Shown in pieces: positions 33,378 through 43,678 of a stretch of DNA of 64,000 bases (its first letter is position 1; the number at the start of each line of letters is the position of its first letter). This DNA is from Sphaerulina vaccinii. Its lineage: Eukaryota > Ascomycota > Dothideomycetes > Mycosphaerellales > Mycosphaerellaceae. The notes under the pieces were generated by a model that made no database searches, was not told the origin of the DNA, and saw only the letters and a program-made list of their open reading frames with translations. The DNA lies in NCBI GenBank assembly GCA_022570795.1, contig JAKUDP010000013.1, positions 1,426,001 through 1,490,000 on the forward strand. Reading direction: 5' to 3'. Position numbers and translations under genes: made by a program.

Positions 33378-35099
33378 TCATCCGAACCATATGCCAGTGT
33401 TTTGCCCGCCACTGACGCTCTGATTCATGCCTTCTCGGATGATGCGATCCTTAATGGTGTCAATTCGTGCTTGCTCAGCAGCGAGCTCTTCTTTGCGGTC
33501 AGGCGAGACCGTAATGGAGCTGCGACTCTGCCAGAATTTCCACGTGCTCGGTTTCGTGACCATGGTCTCCGGCTGTTCGCTGATGCGCTGGAGCATGAGT
33601 TGCCAGTTGCCGACACCAGTGAGGAGGCATTCTTTGCACTTCTTCCTCTCGACTTCGGCTTCCGGACTTCTCGACTCGACTACTGCTGGATTGGACAGCT
33701 GACTGTCTGCAATAGTAACTGCTTGTTTCGTCCAGCTAAGTCCTTCTTCTGTGTTCGAATTAGAGCCAGCGAAAAGTATCTCGCCGATGTAGAGCATGAG
33801 CTCGCTCTCTGCGCAGGTAGGCTGTGCTGTTGCTCGCACTACAGGAATGTCGCCGCTGGGTGGTGGATCCGGGAACTTTGGTGGTACGAAGACGAGATCC
33901 CAGATCTTCGTTCCTGATTCTTGCCGCGAAGAAGGTGCTTGTGGAAATGGCGACACTGGTGCTGTTCGTCTTGCACGCAGGACTGAAAGAAGGATCGGCA
34001 GAGCTCGGTCGATGTGTCCAGTTCGAGCGTGATGACTAGCCAAGGCGGTCGTCGCTCTCAAGATATTCGGCGTGATGTTGGCTGTAGATGACTCCTTGAG
34101 GACATATGTCTTTTCGTCGAGTACATCAGCAGTTCCTAGCTCAGCCTTTAGGCCGGCCTTTGCGATGTCAATGCTCCATCTGTACATCTCCATTGCAGCA
34201 TCATTGGTTCCTTGGAGTTCCAACCAGTTGGCATATCCAAGCGCAGCATCTAACTGCTGTCCGGTTGTAAAGCCGCTTCCTGTGATGATCTTGAGATAGA
34301 ACGTCTCAGGCGGTGGGAATGGTCGGACACAGTTCTCTTCTCTCGGCGCAGCTTTCATATAAGGTGGCGTGGGTCTCGGATCTGGGTTCGAAGGCCCAAT
34401 CATAACATCTCTGGGGAAGACCAATCCTCTTGTTTGATCCAGAACCATGCCATCAAGATGTTCAGCAGCTTTTGCGCACAACATCAGAACTTCTGTATAG
34501 CCTGCTCTCCACGGCCAGCTCTTCTCGCTGATATCAGGCCCAGCTTTACCAACACCTAGAATCAGTAATTCTCCCTCGTCATCGCCCAAGACATGATGCA
34601 CCCCCTGCCCTTCGTGACTTTCATCCTCCAGCCTCACCAGAACCTTGAGCGCAGTAGTCCCCACCTTGGCCCAGTCCACAATGCCGCTTCCACTCTTCAA
34701 GCTCTGCTCCTCATCCGAGAACACTCGCGCTGCTCTCAACGCCTGCCTCGTCGACCAGCGCCAGTCACTCGGAGTAGGGTTTGTGCGCTCGTCCATCTCA
34801 ATGTTGACGCCGAAGTAGGCGATTCCACCGAGGACGAGGAAAGTCCAGCCCAGCGCAGTCCATTTTGCTGCAAGATAAAACTGTTGCCTCACGAATGTGC
34901 GGTTACTGCTGGACAGCAGACGTGCCAGCTGACCAGATGGGCCATTGAGAGGGCGCTGATGGGTCTGCGCAAGATATGGGAGCTGGGGTCGCGCCGGGCT
35001 GATTTGCGTGAACAGACGCTGGGGGCGGAGGCTGTTGTTCGGTGGGCGGAGGGGGCGGAGAGACGGTATCCGGGTTGATAGCGCGCGGTGAGACAGCAT
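33378..35099 (-). CDS. Mitochondrial inner-membrane TPR-like protein, Mgr3-like
   Basis: A single exon of 573 codons. The first 70 residues are rich in Arg, Ser, Leu and Pro and almost free of acidic residues, a strong mitochondrial presequence. One transmembrane helix follows (KWTALGWTFLVLGGIAYFGV, about 79-98). The rest is helical with TPR-like segments (TGQQLDAALGYANWLELQGT...EMYRWSIDIAKAG; ALASHHARTGHIDRALPILLSVL). The arrangement resembles yeast Mgr3, an adaptor of the i-AAA protease, and its filamentous-fungal relatives. It probably faces the intermembrane space and handles misfolded proteins. The Mgr3 assignment is by architecture and remembered family character, so it is moderate; targeting and membrane topology are firmer. 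Confidence 0.75.
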   Translation of the reverse strand: MLSHRALSTRIPSLRPLRPPNNSLRPQRLFTQISPARPQLPYLAQTHQRPLNGPSGQLARLLSSSNRTFVRQQFYLAAKWTALGWTFLVLGGIAYFGVNIEMDERTNPTPSDWRWSTRQALRAARVFSDEEQSLKSGSGIVDWAKVGTTALKVLVRLEDESHEGQGVHHVLGDDEGELLILGVGKAGPDISEKSWPWRAGYTEVLMLCAKAAEHLDGMVLDQTRGLVFPRDVMIGPSNPDPRPTPPYMKAAPREENCVRPFPPPETFYLKIITGSGFTTGQQLDAALGYANWLELQGTNDAAMEMYRWSIDIAKAGLKAELGTADVLDEKTYVLKESSTANITPNILRATTALASHHARTGHIDRALPILLSVLRARRTAPVSPFPQAPSSRQESGTKIWDLVFVPPKFPDPPPSGDIPVVRATAQPTCAESELMLYIGEILFAGSNSNTEEGLSWTKQAVTIADSQLSNPAVVESRSPEAEVERKKCKECLLTGVGNWQLMLQRISEQPETMVTKPSTWKFWQSRSSITVSPDRKEELAAEQARIDTIKDRIIREGMNQSVSGGQNTGIWFG

Positions 35100-36393
35100 T
35101 GTGGGAGTTACATGAACAGTGGAAGAGGCAATGGTAGAGACCTCCGAGTCGTGAGGTCAGTCTTTCGGGACTCTTGGCAAGGCAATGCGCGACTTCCTTC
35201 CTCTTGTCCTCCCTGCACGACATCCACCATCCAACACTACATCCTCCACTTCAGATCTATCATCTATTTGCTACTGTTATCCGGAAAAGGTCACAACTTC
35301 TGCTTCTTGCAGCTGTCCAAGCTCTGAGGAATTTGCGGGCTCTTGTGAGAGTCCGGAGTCCAGGGCTCGTCGCTGGGACCAGTGTTCAGCCAGCGATGTA
35401 GACCGCATGTGCTCTTCTCCCGCGATGCTTGCTTTGGAGTTGCGTTTAGCGCTTCGTCAGGTGTCCTGCCTTCCCGTTGAGGGGCACTGAAGGCACTCTC
35501 GCCGCGCTCAGTCTCCCTGGCCATATCCGAGACAGGATCCCGACAATTCACGATAGACGAGTGCCAGTATTGTGACGAAAGAAAATGCTCAACTCATGCG
35601 ATTGTCCATCTGCAGTTGACTTACTGGCAGAGTCATCATATATCTGCCACTGGCACGATACACGTAGACTCACATCACCCAAAGATTTCCAGAAGATGCA
35701 TTGTTCTACCGTGCATGATCCCATTTTGGGCAGGACAGTTGCCGTTTGGCAGCTGGCAGAGAGAACCACCTGGTACCTGACATGTACATGCGAGATTGTG
35801 CATCTCGGCCGTCTCTGGCGTGACCCAATGATAAGCACAGAGAAGGCTCAATTTCATTGTGTCTCCTGTTACACACTGCCGTGCCAGCTACTGCAGGTAA
35901 TCGAGATCCTGCAAGGGACCAAGTTCTGGCGATCCTGCATTGTTCGACCATGCATGGGAGGCCGCCCGCCGCACCGCCAGCTGGACCACGCTCAAAACCT
36001 GAATCTGCAGAGGTAGTTCATCTGCACCGGGGCGACAAATCGGCAGGAGGCATGCTCAGCGGCTGTTACGGCTCTTCAGCCATAACGCCTTCACGGTGGT
36101 ATATTCTGGAGGATTGCTATTGGCTGAACTGGCGACATGGCGTGCTCACAGCCGCACTAATGCACAGTAGGTTTTAGAGCTCTCACGATCGTTCCTGCCG
36201 AAACGTGAAAAATACACCTGGTGTACATACTTGCCTCAAGAGAGGATTGCGCGGCAGCCGGTGTATAAAGACTGCTGCACAAGCTGACTGCGATGCTCTA
36301 ATTCGACGGACCTTGATCTACATCACGCCTCATGTCACCCACAGAAAGTGCATACTGCAGCTCCTCGACCGCGCTTCAATAACATCTGTTACA
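35100..36393. other. Intergenic region with a repeated 20 bp motif
   Basis: About 1.3 kb between divergent starts of the Mgr3-like gene and the Clr5 gene. It contains two copies of GCATTGTTC(T/G)ACC(G/A)TGCATG in direct orientation, starting near 35698 and 35937. No gene is supported. Confidence 0.45.
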
Positions 36394-38314
36394 ATGCCTG
36401 CGCCAACTCTGCAGCCTCGTGGCTATGGTCCTAATCCTACCGTCACACGCCGGATTGCTACTCCTCATGATTGGGAGGCCTTGCGGCCGTCCATTGAGGA
36501 TATGTACATTTCACGGCGTCAAACAGCGAAACAGATTGAAACATATGTCAGAAGCTTGGGTTACAAGTGCACGTAAGTCAACTTGGAAGGTTCATTGTAG
36601 CGCAACCTTTCTTATAGCTTTGACTGACATTGTCTTTAGCGAGAAGATGGTTCGAGACAGACTGGGACACTGGGAGCTCCGGAAGAATAAGTCACCTAGA
36701 CCGAGGTCTTCCAATACTGGTGACATCGAAATGCTCGACGGGACATCATCTAGCTTCAATCGAAGTCCGACTACGATGCTTGCCACACCATCAAGTTCCA
36801 ATTCCGCCCTTGTGCACACGCCAGATTCCACTTTGTCACGGCGATCGTCACTAGGATATGTTCTGTTCCCACTGGTCCTCGAGGACGATTTAGCCGTGAA
36901 CACTGGCAATCATCTTACCATAGCTGCAGGCACCGACTTTGAGTGCGAACTCGGAGAGATCGCCCGACCGGTGCGCACGCCGATGGAAGAGCGGCTCCAG
37001 AGTGCTACTTTGCACGCTATCCACGATTGGCTCTCAGCATTCCTTGCCAGAGGCTCAAGCAACAATCAGCACAGCCAGCCATGCCCGATGTTTCATCTCA
37101 CGGCGATGTTACAGGAAGGGGCCTATCTCATTGACACCGGTGCTGCCGGTGATGGCCATGAGATCCTGCGAAAAGCTGGCGATGCAGCTCCCGCTGCGCT
37201 GCGATCTAAGCATCCTGGTGCATTCTGCCACCTTTTACAAGGACTTGGCACAGCCCCTCCGTCAGCACGCAGAGTACAGGAGACCATGTGCGAGGTGGGA
37301 AACACCGAAGTGACTGTCATACTCGGTGGTAAGCCGCGCGTCATTGAGTGCGATGGTTGTGACTTGCCGATCGGAACTACACATTACCACTGCGACGCCT
37401 GCTCAGAGCCTTTCTTTGACTTCTGCATGGACTGCATCGATAAGGGTGCGTATTGCACTCGCGAAGGTCACCGCATGTACAAACGTTACATCGTCAATGG
37501 CAGAGTCAAGAATGATCGCCAAGCCATACTGGAGCCACGCGCATCACAACTCTGTGAAACAAGCGCTACGGAGCGAGGCCGAACTGTTATCCGGCGTGTG
37601 GGTAAGCCTCTAGTATATGCGACTACAGTTGGTACCAGCATTGAGGCACTCTCCCTCGCATATGGTCACCTTGTTCGACTAGCTCAAGAGGATCTAGACA
37701 GTACTCATCCTATGACACTTCTGCTTACAATGGTACAACAAAGAGCAGACCTGCAGCCAGTTTATCATCGCATTGCCCTCATGATGGAAATGATGGGACC
37801 CTACCATTACTACAAGCATGCCCAGCCTCCTGAGACGGTCAGTGCAACTTCATTCCGTGGCTGGGTCCTTCTGCAACAAGGCCGACATGAAGAGCTCGAG
37901 CGCCTGTTCGGCACATCTGGTTGTGGCGGAGCATCTTCAGGAATTTTAGCTCACGCCGAGCGCTTGCGCCTCCTTGCGATATCCAAGACCGAACAAGGTC
38001 GTGTTGACCAAGCAACCTTCTATCTCAGCGAAGCGTGGTCTCTTCTCCGCCAGCGTGGACTTCAGACCAGCCCAACGGCACTTAAAGTTCTCCAGGAGTT
38101 AGCTTACCTCGACTGGCAAACGGGAGAGCTCCCTGAATGTGCAGCTGCTTTGGACTTAGCCTGGGGAATTCTCCAGGCTGACAAGAATGCATCCGCCAGT
38201 GATGAAAGGTTTATCTTGACGCTTCGAAACACGGTCCTACTTCGGGAGAAGAAGCGCGCCGCAGCTGATGCTCTGCGTGCTGCGCACCCACGTGTATTCA
38301 ATGCACGACAGTGA
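36394..38314 (+). CDS. Clr5-domain protein with ZZ-type zinc finger
   Basis: Two exons, 36394-36572 and 36640-38314, give 617 residues. The intron interrupts the Clr5 domain, and the splice restores it: HDWEALRPSIEDMYI...QIETYVRSLGYKCT|EKMVRDRLGHWELRKN (about residues 25-75). A Ser/Pro-rich linker follows. Around residues 293-345 there is a ZZ-like finger with CDGCDLPIGTTHYHCDAC, FCMDCI and a closing C...H pattern. The C-terminal 250 residues are helical and TPR-like (LRLLAISKTEQGRVDQATFYL). Clr5 was named for a fission-yeast silencing factor; in filamentous fungi it heads many proteins of unknown role. A nuclear regulatory or protein-interaction function is inferred. Confidence 0.85.
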
Positions 38315-38831
38315 TCGACAGGGAAACCGCGCTTATATTGCCACTACACCTAGCATAAACACATGTTCAGGCATTGTGATACCATATGGGAAGTTTCAAC
38401 CAGTTTATCCACGACTGAGGACCTCGTATCCGAAGGGTTCTCGCACAGCTGTACCGCCAGACAAGTTCCATCAGGTTTTCTTTGGCAGAACCAGGACGTT
38501 GTGTGCGCACCACATCAGCATGACTGGCCACAACCACTACTGGAGACAAGATCATGACTTCTTCATTACTCTCATGTCAAGCGCACCATCATTCATCCCA
38601 GCAATGAGCCACGGAGTGAAGACGGCCGAAGGGGCCATTACTCAAACGTTTTGACTTTTCCACTGTCTCTTATAGTACATAGCATACCCCGTGTAGGAGG
38701 TAAAGTCAACGCCTGGTCTCGTAGGATCTTCGTAGGATCTGTGCAGTATGCCAAGCAGGCAGCACCTAGGCTCGGCGTCTATCTTGCAACCTTGACAGCT
38801 CACCTGCTAACTCACTATTATCACCACAACC
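38315..38831. other. Intergenic region
   Basis: About 520 bp between two plus-strand genes. Short frames here have no domain content. Confidence 0.4.
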
Positions 38832-39530
38832 ATGTCATACGAGCTGGTAGGAATGGCACCAAGTCTTCGAACACCAGGGCGACCGCAAAGTTCGAACAAT
38901 GCCGAACGGATCGAAGCCGCCATGCAACGTAATGGCCACGACAAATGGGGCTGGATCATCTATCGCTGCACCTATTCAAGTCAAGAAGACTGGGAGACGT
39001 TTCTCGCATGCTTTCGCAAGCATACACGCCAAGCGTTGGAACGTTGCAATGGCTTGGACATTTACGAACGTATGGCTATGACCATCATTGAGGACCCCAA
39101 CGAGCTGGGTGGGGCCATCTCTCACGTTGTAAGAGATAAGTTTGTGGAGTGGAGCGAAGATGGGGACGTTGATGATCCATCCATATCTTACTGGGTTCAA
39201 TGTCAAAGACTCCGCTTCTGCATTTCTATCGATGACGCGAGCTTGGAATCCATTGTGCAAGCGAATTCAGACCCCGAAGGTATGGGTTCCATGGACGAGC
39301 CAGAAGGAGGGTTCGTCAATCTGCTGTGGAAGAGGTGGGAGATTTATGAGCCTGATGGAGACTCAGAACGGTATCGCACTTATGAGCCATTTGAAGGTAC
39401 CACGTTAAGACATATGGGCTTCATGCGCATTCCTCCAGCTGCTGTCGTTGGAATGTATACTCTCTTGAGAGATGAGGATCTCTGGGATACGGAATATGTG
39501 CGACCACCAGGATGGCATGATGGCCATTGA
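38832..39530 (+). CDS. Fungal hypothetical protein, 232 aa
   Basis: A single exon with good coding character: aromatic- and acid-rich, balanced composition, and no equally good frame opposite. The segments WGWIIYRCTYSSQEDWETFLACF and MGFMRIPPAAVVGMYTLLRDEDLWDTEYVRPPGW resemble a lineage-specific family of uncharacterised ascomycete proteins, often present in many copies, with a conserved 'W.iYR.TY..d..W..F' opening. There is no signal peptide or membrane helix. Function is unknown. It lies between the Clr5 gene and the RALF-like gene. Confidence 0.7.
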   Translation: MSYELVGMAPSLRTPGRPQSSNNAERIEAAMQRNGHDKWGWIIYRCTYSSQEDWETFLACFRKHTRQALERCNGLDIYERMAMTIIEDPNELGGAISHVVRDKFVEWSEDGDVDDPSISYWVQCQRLRFCISIDDASLESIVQANSDPEGMGSMDEPEGGFVNLLWKRWEIYEPDGDSERYRTYEPFEGTTLRHMGFMRIPPAAVVGMYTLLRDEDLWDTEYVRPPGWHDGH

Positions 39531-39896
39531 ACTCATTCTCCAATTCGCGAGACTCTCTTGTGCGCAGCCAGGGAAGCACACTGTCGCCCTGATGGAGTGA
39601 AAAAGCCACGCAAAGCAGTGCGTGCCAACCTATCGAACAAATGAGTTAAGACTCGGAGCAGAGGAGTTGTAGCATTGCATGGTTTGGCTTGCTGGTCATT
39701 GCCCAAAGAGGCAATTATGATATACCAATCACTCTGACTTCATGTGGTCGCTAAAGTCCGCCGGAGCATTTACCAACTCTCCCCTCATTGCTAGAAACGA
39801 CGTCAATCGTGTTCATGTTCACTCAGTAGCAGTTTTTCCCTTAGGTCCAACGCGTCTTACTGCCAACCGCGCCACAAAGAAGCAAGGGCGCTCGAT
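39531..39896. other. Upstream region of the RALF-like gene
   Basis: About 370 bp, holding the 3' flank of the preceding gene and the promoter of the RALF-like gene. I see nothing else. Confidence 0.35.
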
Positions 39897-40234
39897 ATGA
39901 GAGCAATCATCCTCCTAGTCATCGGCATAGCGAGCATCGTCGCCCTAGCCCAGGATAATCAACAAGACCAGCAACAAATCGACACATCCCAACTCCAACA
40001 ACATCTGATACGTCATACGGCTCCTCCATAGTTGTCGAAACTACCGACAACGACGAATCAGACTCCCACATCAGCAATGGAGCTATGAGCCGCAATAATG
40101 TCAACTGTTCCAAACGTGGTGGCGCACAGCAAGAGGCTAATTGCCAACCTGCTGCAGTAGCTAATCGATACAATCGAGGTTGTCCTAAGGCTGCCAGATG
40201 CAGGACCGCTGTTGGGACAGATCCGACGAAGTAG
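39897..40234 (+). CDS. Secreted RALF-like (rapid alkalinization factor) peptide, frame interrupted
   Basis: The ATG at 39897 opens a signal peptide (MRAIILLVIGIASIVALAQ) followed by a Gln/Asp-rich pro-region. The downstream part, in another frame to the TAG at 40232-40234, is an unmistakable RALF domain. It has HISNGAMSRNNVNC, then cysteines with spacings 12 and 5 (CQPAAVANRYNRGC, CPKAARC), close to plant ISYGALxRNNVPC...ANPYxRGC. All four RALF cysteines are present; the plant YISY receptor motif reads HISN. The two frames meet between about 39956 and 40031. Either one base is missing or an exceptionally short 20 nt GT...AG segment (40012-40031), which would restore the frame, is removed. RALF peptides are plant hormones acting through FERONIA-type kinases; fungal mimics are known, for example in Fusarium oxysporum. 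Confidence 0.8.
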
Positions 40235-40786
40235 GGGGGACAAAGAAGGAGGAGTGTGGATCCATATCTCTATTGGAATCGAAAGGATGGTGACATTGGG
40301 TATCGGTAGGAGCCGTGAGCATGAAAGCTCACAAAGACATAGGGCTTGGTTGACAGCGTAAGATCAGAGCTTCGCAGATTGTCTACCAGTACCATCAGTG
40401 TGGCAAGCAGTCGTTACCTGGTGTGACAGAGGCTCTGGTTTGCGGATTTGAGTCGTACTTGATAAGTACTTCAGTGATGTGGTTAAGCTGTAACAGTAGT
40501 CGCTTGATAGCATGACCGAATCATGATCGATTGCGGTCTTTTCAACATACTGGGTTCGGTTCCAGGTCATGACCAGTGAAAGTCAAGCGCCATACATATC
40601 CAGGCTCCTCGCTCTGTTCCCTCTTCCAATTTCTGCGCGCCATGCGAGGCGTCTCCAAGTCCTGAACTCGAGCAGGTACACTGGGATGATGTATTAGGTA
40701 GCCGAGCCGCAAGTCATCCGGAGCACGCATGACTTACGATGGGCACTTATCAGAGGGTCTGTCCTGTCGTCAAGTATGACCACAGC
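40235..40786. other. Intergenic region
   Basis: About 550 bp between the RALF-like gene and the convergent end of the second Myb-repeat gene. No supported gene. Confidence 0.4.
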
Positions 40787-41897
40787 TCAGGTGGGCTTTG
40801 ACCTCGAGCGGGAAGGCACCATTGGTGGACGTCCCCTCCTGAGAAATTCTTGTTGGAGTTTTTTGGTTAGCGAGGAGTAGTATCTTCCCAAGTGCTTGGC
40901 TATTTCAGCTACACTGACACCTGCATCGTATTGTCTGATAGCCTCTTCTACCTCAGCTGGTGTCCATCGTTTTCGTGGTGGGTTCGGATTCTCGAGTTGT
41001 CGAATGCGGATGAAGACCACGGTTTTACCACGTCCCAGTATCCTACCAATCTCTGCGTATGATGTACTTCGCTTCCGTAGCTCCAGCAATCTCTCGTCCT
41101 CCTCCGGAGTAAACCTCTTTAAGCGAGTTATGGTCCCTGTCATGTGTCTCATACACATCATAATCCTAGTGACGCTGTTCACAGGCCGTCCTAGCTCATC
41201 AGCTACCGTAATGGCCGTGGCACCTTCAGAGGAGCGTTGTTCGATTGTCTTCAGCTCATCGCTCGTGAAATGACGCCCATACTGCCCGATTGATCTCGTG
41301 TGCGGCGGACAGACCTCCCTATGGCGCTGGCTCACGGTTGAGGTAGCACACTTGAGCTCTGCAGCGATATCCGTGATGGTGGAACCCTCCTGTATGCGTT
41401 TCATGATCAGCTCGCCGACTTCTGTCGGGTTGAGGCCAGCAAGTAGACGCTTCGTGCGTTTTGAACTCTTCAATAATGGCGATGACTGCACATCTGCTCG
41501 ATGCCGTAATACTTCATACCATCGACTCTGAACAGTGCTCTCGCGACAATTCAGTTCCTGAGCGATAGTGGCAATAGGTACACCCTGCAACTTTCTTTGC
41601 ACAATCACTTCATCTTGCTCCTTGGTGAAAGGACAACGCTGGGTTGCTGGAAGCTCTGTGCACAGCTGCCTGACGTATCTTGAACGCACACTTCCAGGCA
41701 TCCTCCAATTCAGAGGCAATGACTGTAAGATCCACGCCTTCTTTCACTCTTTTGAGGATGTACTTGTCTTCGTCCTCTGTGAACCACCTGACGGTCTTGC
41801 GCGGCGGTTGCTGAGAGCTGTAGTGCCGGACTGACAAAGACTCTGATTTCCAGCGACCGATAGAATGTGGTCTGAAACTCCACAAGAAGCGTAGCAT
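40787..41897 (-). CDS. Six-repeat Myb/SANT-like protein, possibly mitochondrial, one frame break
   Basis: Opens at 41897 with a basic presequence-like N-terminus (MLRFLWSFRPHSIGRW...RHYSSQQ, resembling a mitochondrial cleavage context). Six HTH units follow, including VRWFTEDEDKYILKRVKEG, CPFTKEQDEVIVQRKLQG, RHFTSDELKTIEQRSSEG, KRFTPEEDERLLELRKRS and KRWTPAEVEEAIRQYDAG. Repeat 1 is split between two frames near 41700-41705: the first half ends ...TVIASELE, and SVRSRYVRQL continues in the frame of the rest. Aligning repeat 1 with repeat 2 implies one base too many or two too few; no intron of plausible size fits. Starting inside the downstream frame would lose half a repeat and the presequence. 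It is a paralogue of the gene at 5711-6637. Confidence 0.65.
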
Positions 41898-42213
41898 TGA
41901 GAAGGCCCTTCCACGCCGATCAACGTCGAAACGCTGGACTGGGCAGACGCGACGGCCACGAAAACTCTGAGTTCAGTATGCGGTCTTGGTAGCTTGCCTT
42001 TCATGCCATGATGATTGTGGTGGTCGTTGTAAAGAGAAGCACGGCAGAGCGAAAGACGCGTCGCTCGCGCGAGGCTCACCTAAAATGAACGCGGCCGATC
42101 TTTCGCGCTAGTCGCGTCTCACCACTACTACTTTGATAGCATGTATCTACATAACCACTTAGCCAAATCGTCTCAAACTTGTGCAATTATTCAATTAGAT
42201 CACTGTCTCGAAC
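41898..42213. other. Boundary between GC-balanced DNA and the RIP-mutated island
   Basis: Composition shifts to strongly A+T-rich just after about 42110. A candidate left terminal repeat of the Tc1-type element lies at 42157-42178 (ACTTAGCCAAATCGTCTCAA...). It pairs with the reverse complement of about 50298-50319 at about 16 of 22 positions, most mismatches being G/A or C/T. Confidence 0.4.
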
Positions 42214-43329
42214 ATGCCGAAGCGAAAGCGCGATAAAACCCTAGAAAACGAGTCCTATTACGAAGGTAGTAGAGAGGTTCCGACACCTACGTAGTTACGC
42301 GTTAAAGTAATAAATAACTTTATATTTTTACAAAAAGAGATCTAAGAACAGACTAGTATACCTCCTCGGACGTAGTAGCGTATTGTTAATAGACCTAATT
42401 GCAGGCCTAGCAAAGAGAGGCCTAGTTTCGAGCTAAAGATTATAAATAAATAGCTCTATAAGATAATCTAATATATTAAAAAGAACTATAAGAATAGAAT
42501 AATAATATAGGACAAACTATACTAGATATTCGCTCTAGATATAAAGAGCTATATAATAGTAAAAACTATAATAAATAATACTAGTTATTATAAATATAAG
42601 GCTTGCTAGAAGGTATATCTATATAAATATAATATTTTTAAAAGAGAGAACTTCTATATATTATAAGTATACCTTCTAAAGAGCTTCTAGCGCGCTATAC
42701 GATTTATAGACGAGGTATACTTCGACGTAGATAGTAGGGCTACCTTATAGGTAATTAGAATATCTAAGAAAAGATTCTATAATAACTATATATAGTTTAA
42801 TAAGAGAAGTAGAGGCTTATAGCTTTACTATTAGGCTATAGTTAGTTATAACTATAAAAGCTCTAAGATTATTTTCTTTACTATTAATAATAATAAGAAT
42901 ATACCTAATCTAGCCTACGCGCTTAAAGCTAAAAAGTAGTATACTATTCTACTTTCTAAGTTAGATAATAAGTAGATAGAGGTAGAGCCTATATCTATCG
43001 AGGAAATAGAAAAGGCTAAATAGTATCTACTTAAAGATAATAAGCTCTCTACTTATAAGTATAAGTATAAAAATAAGAATAACTATATATATAAGTACTA
43101 TAAACTAGGTAGTAGTAGCAAGCTAAAGAAAGAAGGTAATATAACCTAGTATTAGTATTTAAATAGTATCTTTAAGCGCTATATTAAACCTAAATAGTAT
43201 AGTTACAAGCTAAGAGGCGAGGAGTTTATTCTAATAGAAGATAATAATAGCTTATATAGTATAAGGTTACTATTTAATAAGATAAGGCTATATAAAGAGA
43301 GCCTAGAGGGCTTCTAATATTATACTAAT
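42214..43329 (+). pseudogene. Tc1/mariner-type transposase relic, 5' part
   Basis: The relic starts at MPKRKRDKTLENESYYEG and continues in one frame with many in-frame stops. Recognisable segments include RPSKERPSFELKI (DNA-binding region) and DEVYFDVDSRATL, which matches the first catalytic Asp-Glu of fungal Tc1/mariner transposases. FILIEDNNSLYSI sits at the second catalytic aspartate. Reading stops at 43329, where the copia element is inserted; sequence resembling the missing C-terminus resumes at 50016. Inactive. Confidence 0.65.
43325..43329 (+). repeat. Left target-site duplication CTAAT
   Basis: CTAAT directly precedes the left LTR and recurs directly after the right LTR at 50011-50015. 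Confidence 0.8.
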
Positions 43330-43678
43330 TGTCGAAAATGGCTCCTCTAAAGTAATCTAATAAAGGACACTCTAGATTCCCAAATGTCGGAGGTAAAGGT
43401 AGATATACAAGCAGAGTTGAACTTGGGATTAATCTTTTACTAGCTAATACTTAGGGAGATATAGTACTATATTAGGAACTAAAGAACTATTTAGAGAAGA
43501 TAAGTTAATTAAGTTAGTTAAGTTAGAGAAAAGAGAGAAACCTCTACCTATATAGAAAGCTATATTCCTCCCCTAAGTTACCTAATCTGTCCTAATTAGG
43601 ATAGACCCTGCTAAGCGCTAAGGATACTATTTACTAACTTCTAAGATATTACTCTATCTTGTCTACTAATCTTTAATA
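43330..43678 (-). repeat. LTR of the copia element (left copy, 3' LTR in element orientation)
   Basis: 349 bp beginning TGTCGAAAATGG on the plus strand and nearly identical to 49662-50010. Ends are consistent with TG...CA after RIP (TG...TA). Confidence 0.85.

Noticed and set aside
35585..36016. 143-codon plus-strand frame in the Mgr3/Clr5 promoter region
   Set aside because: Covers the repeated motif and lacks family resemblance; probably chance.
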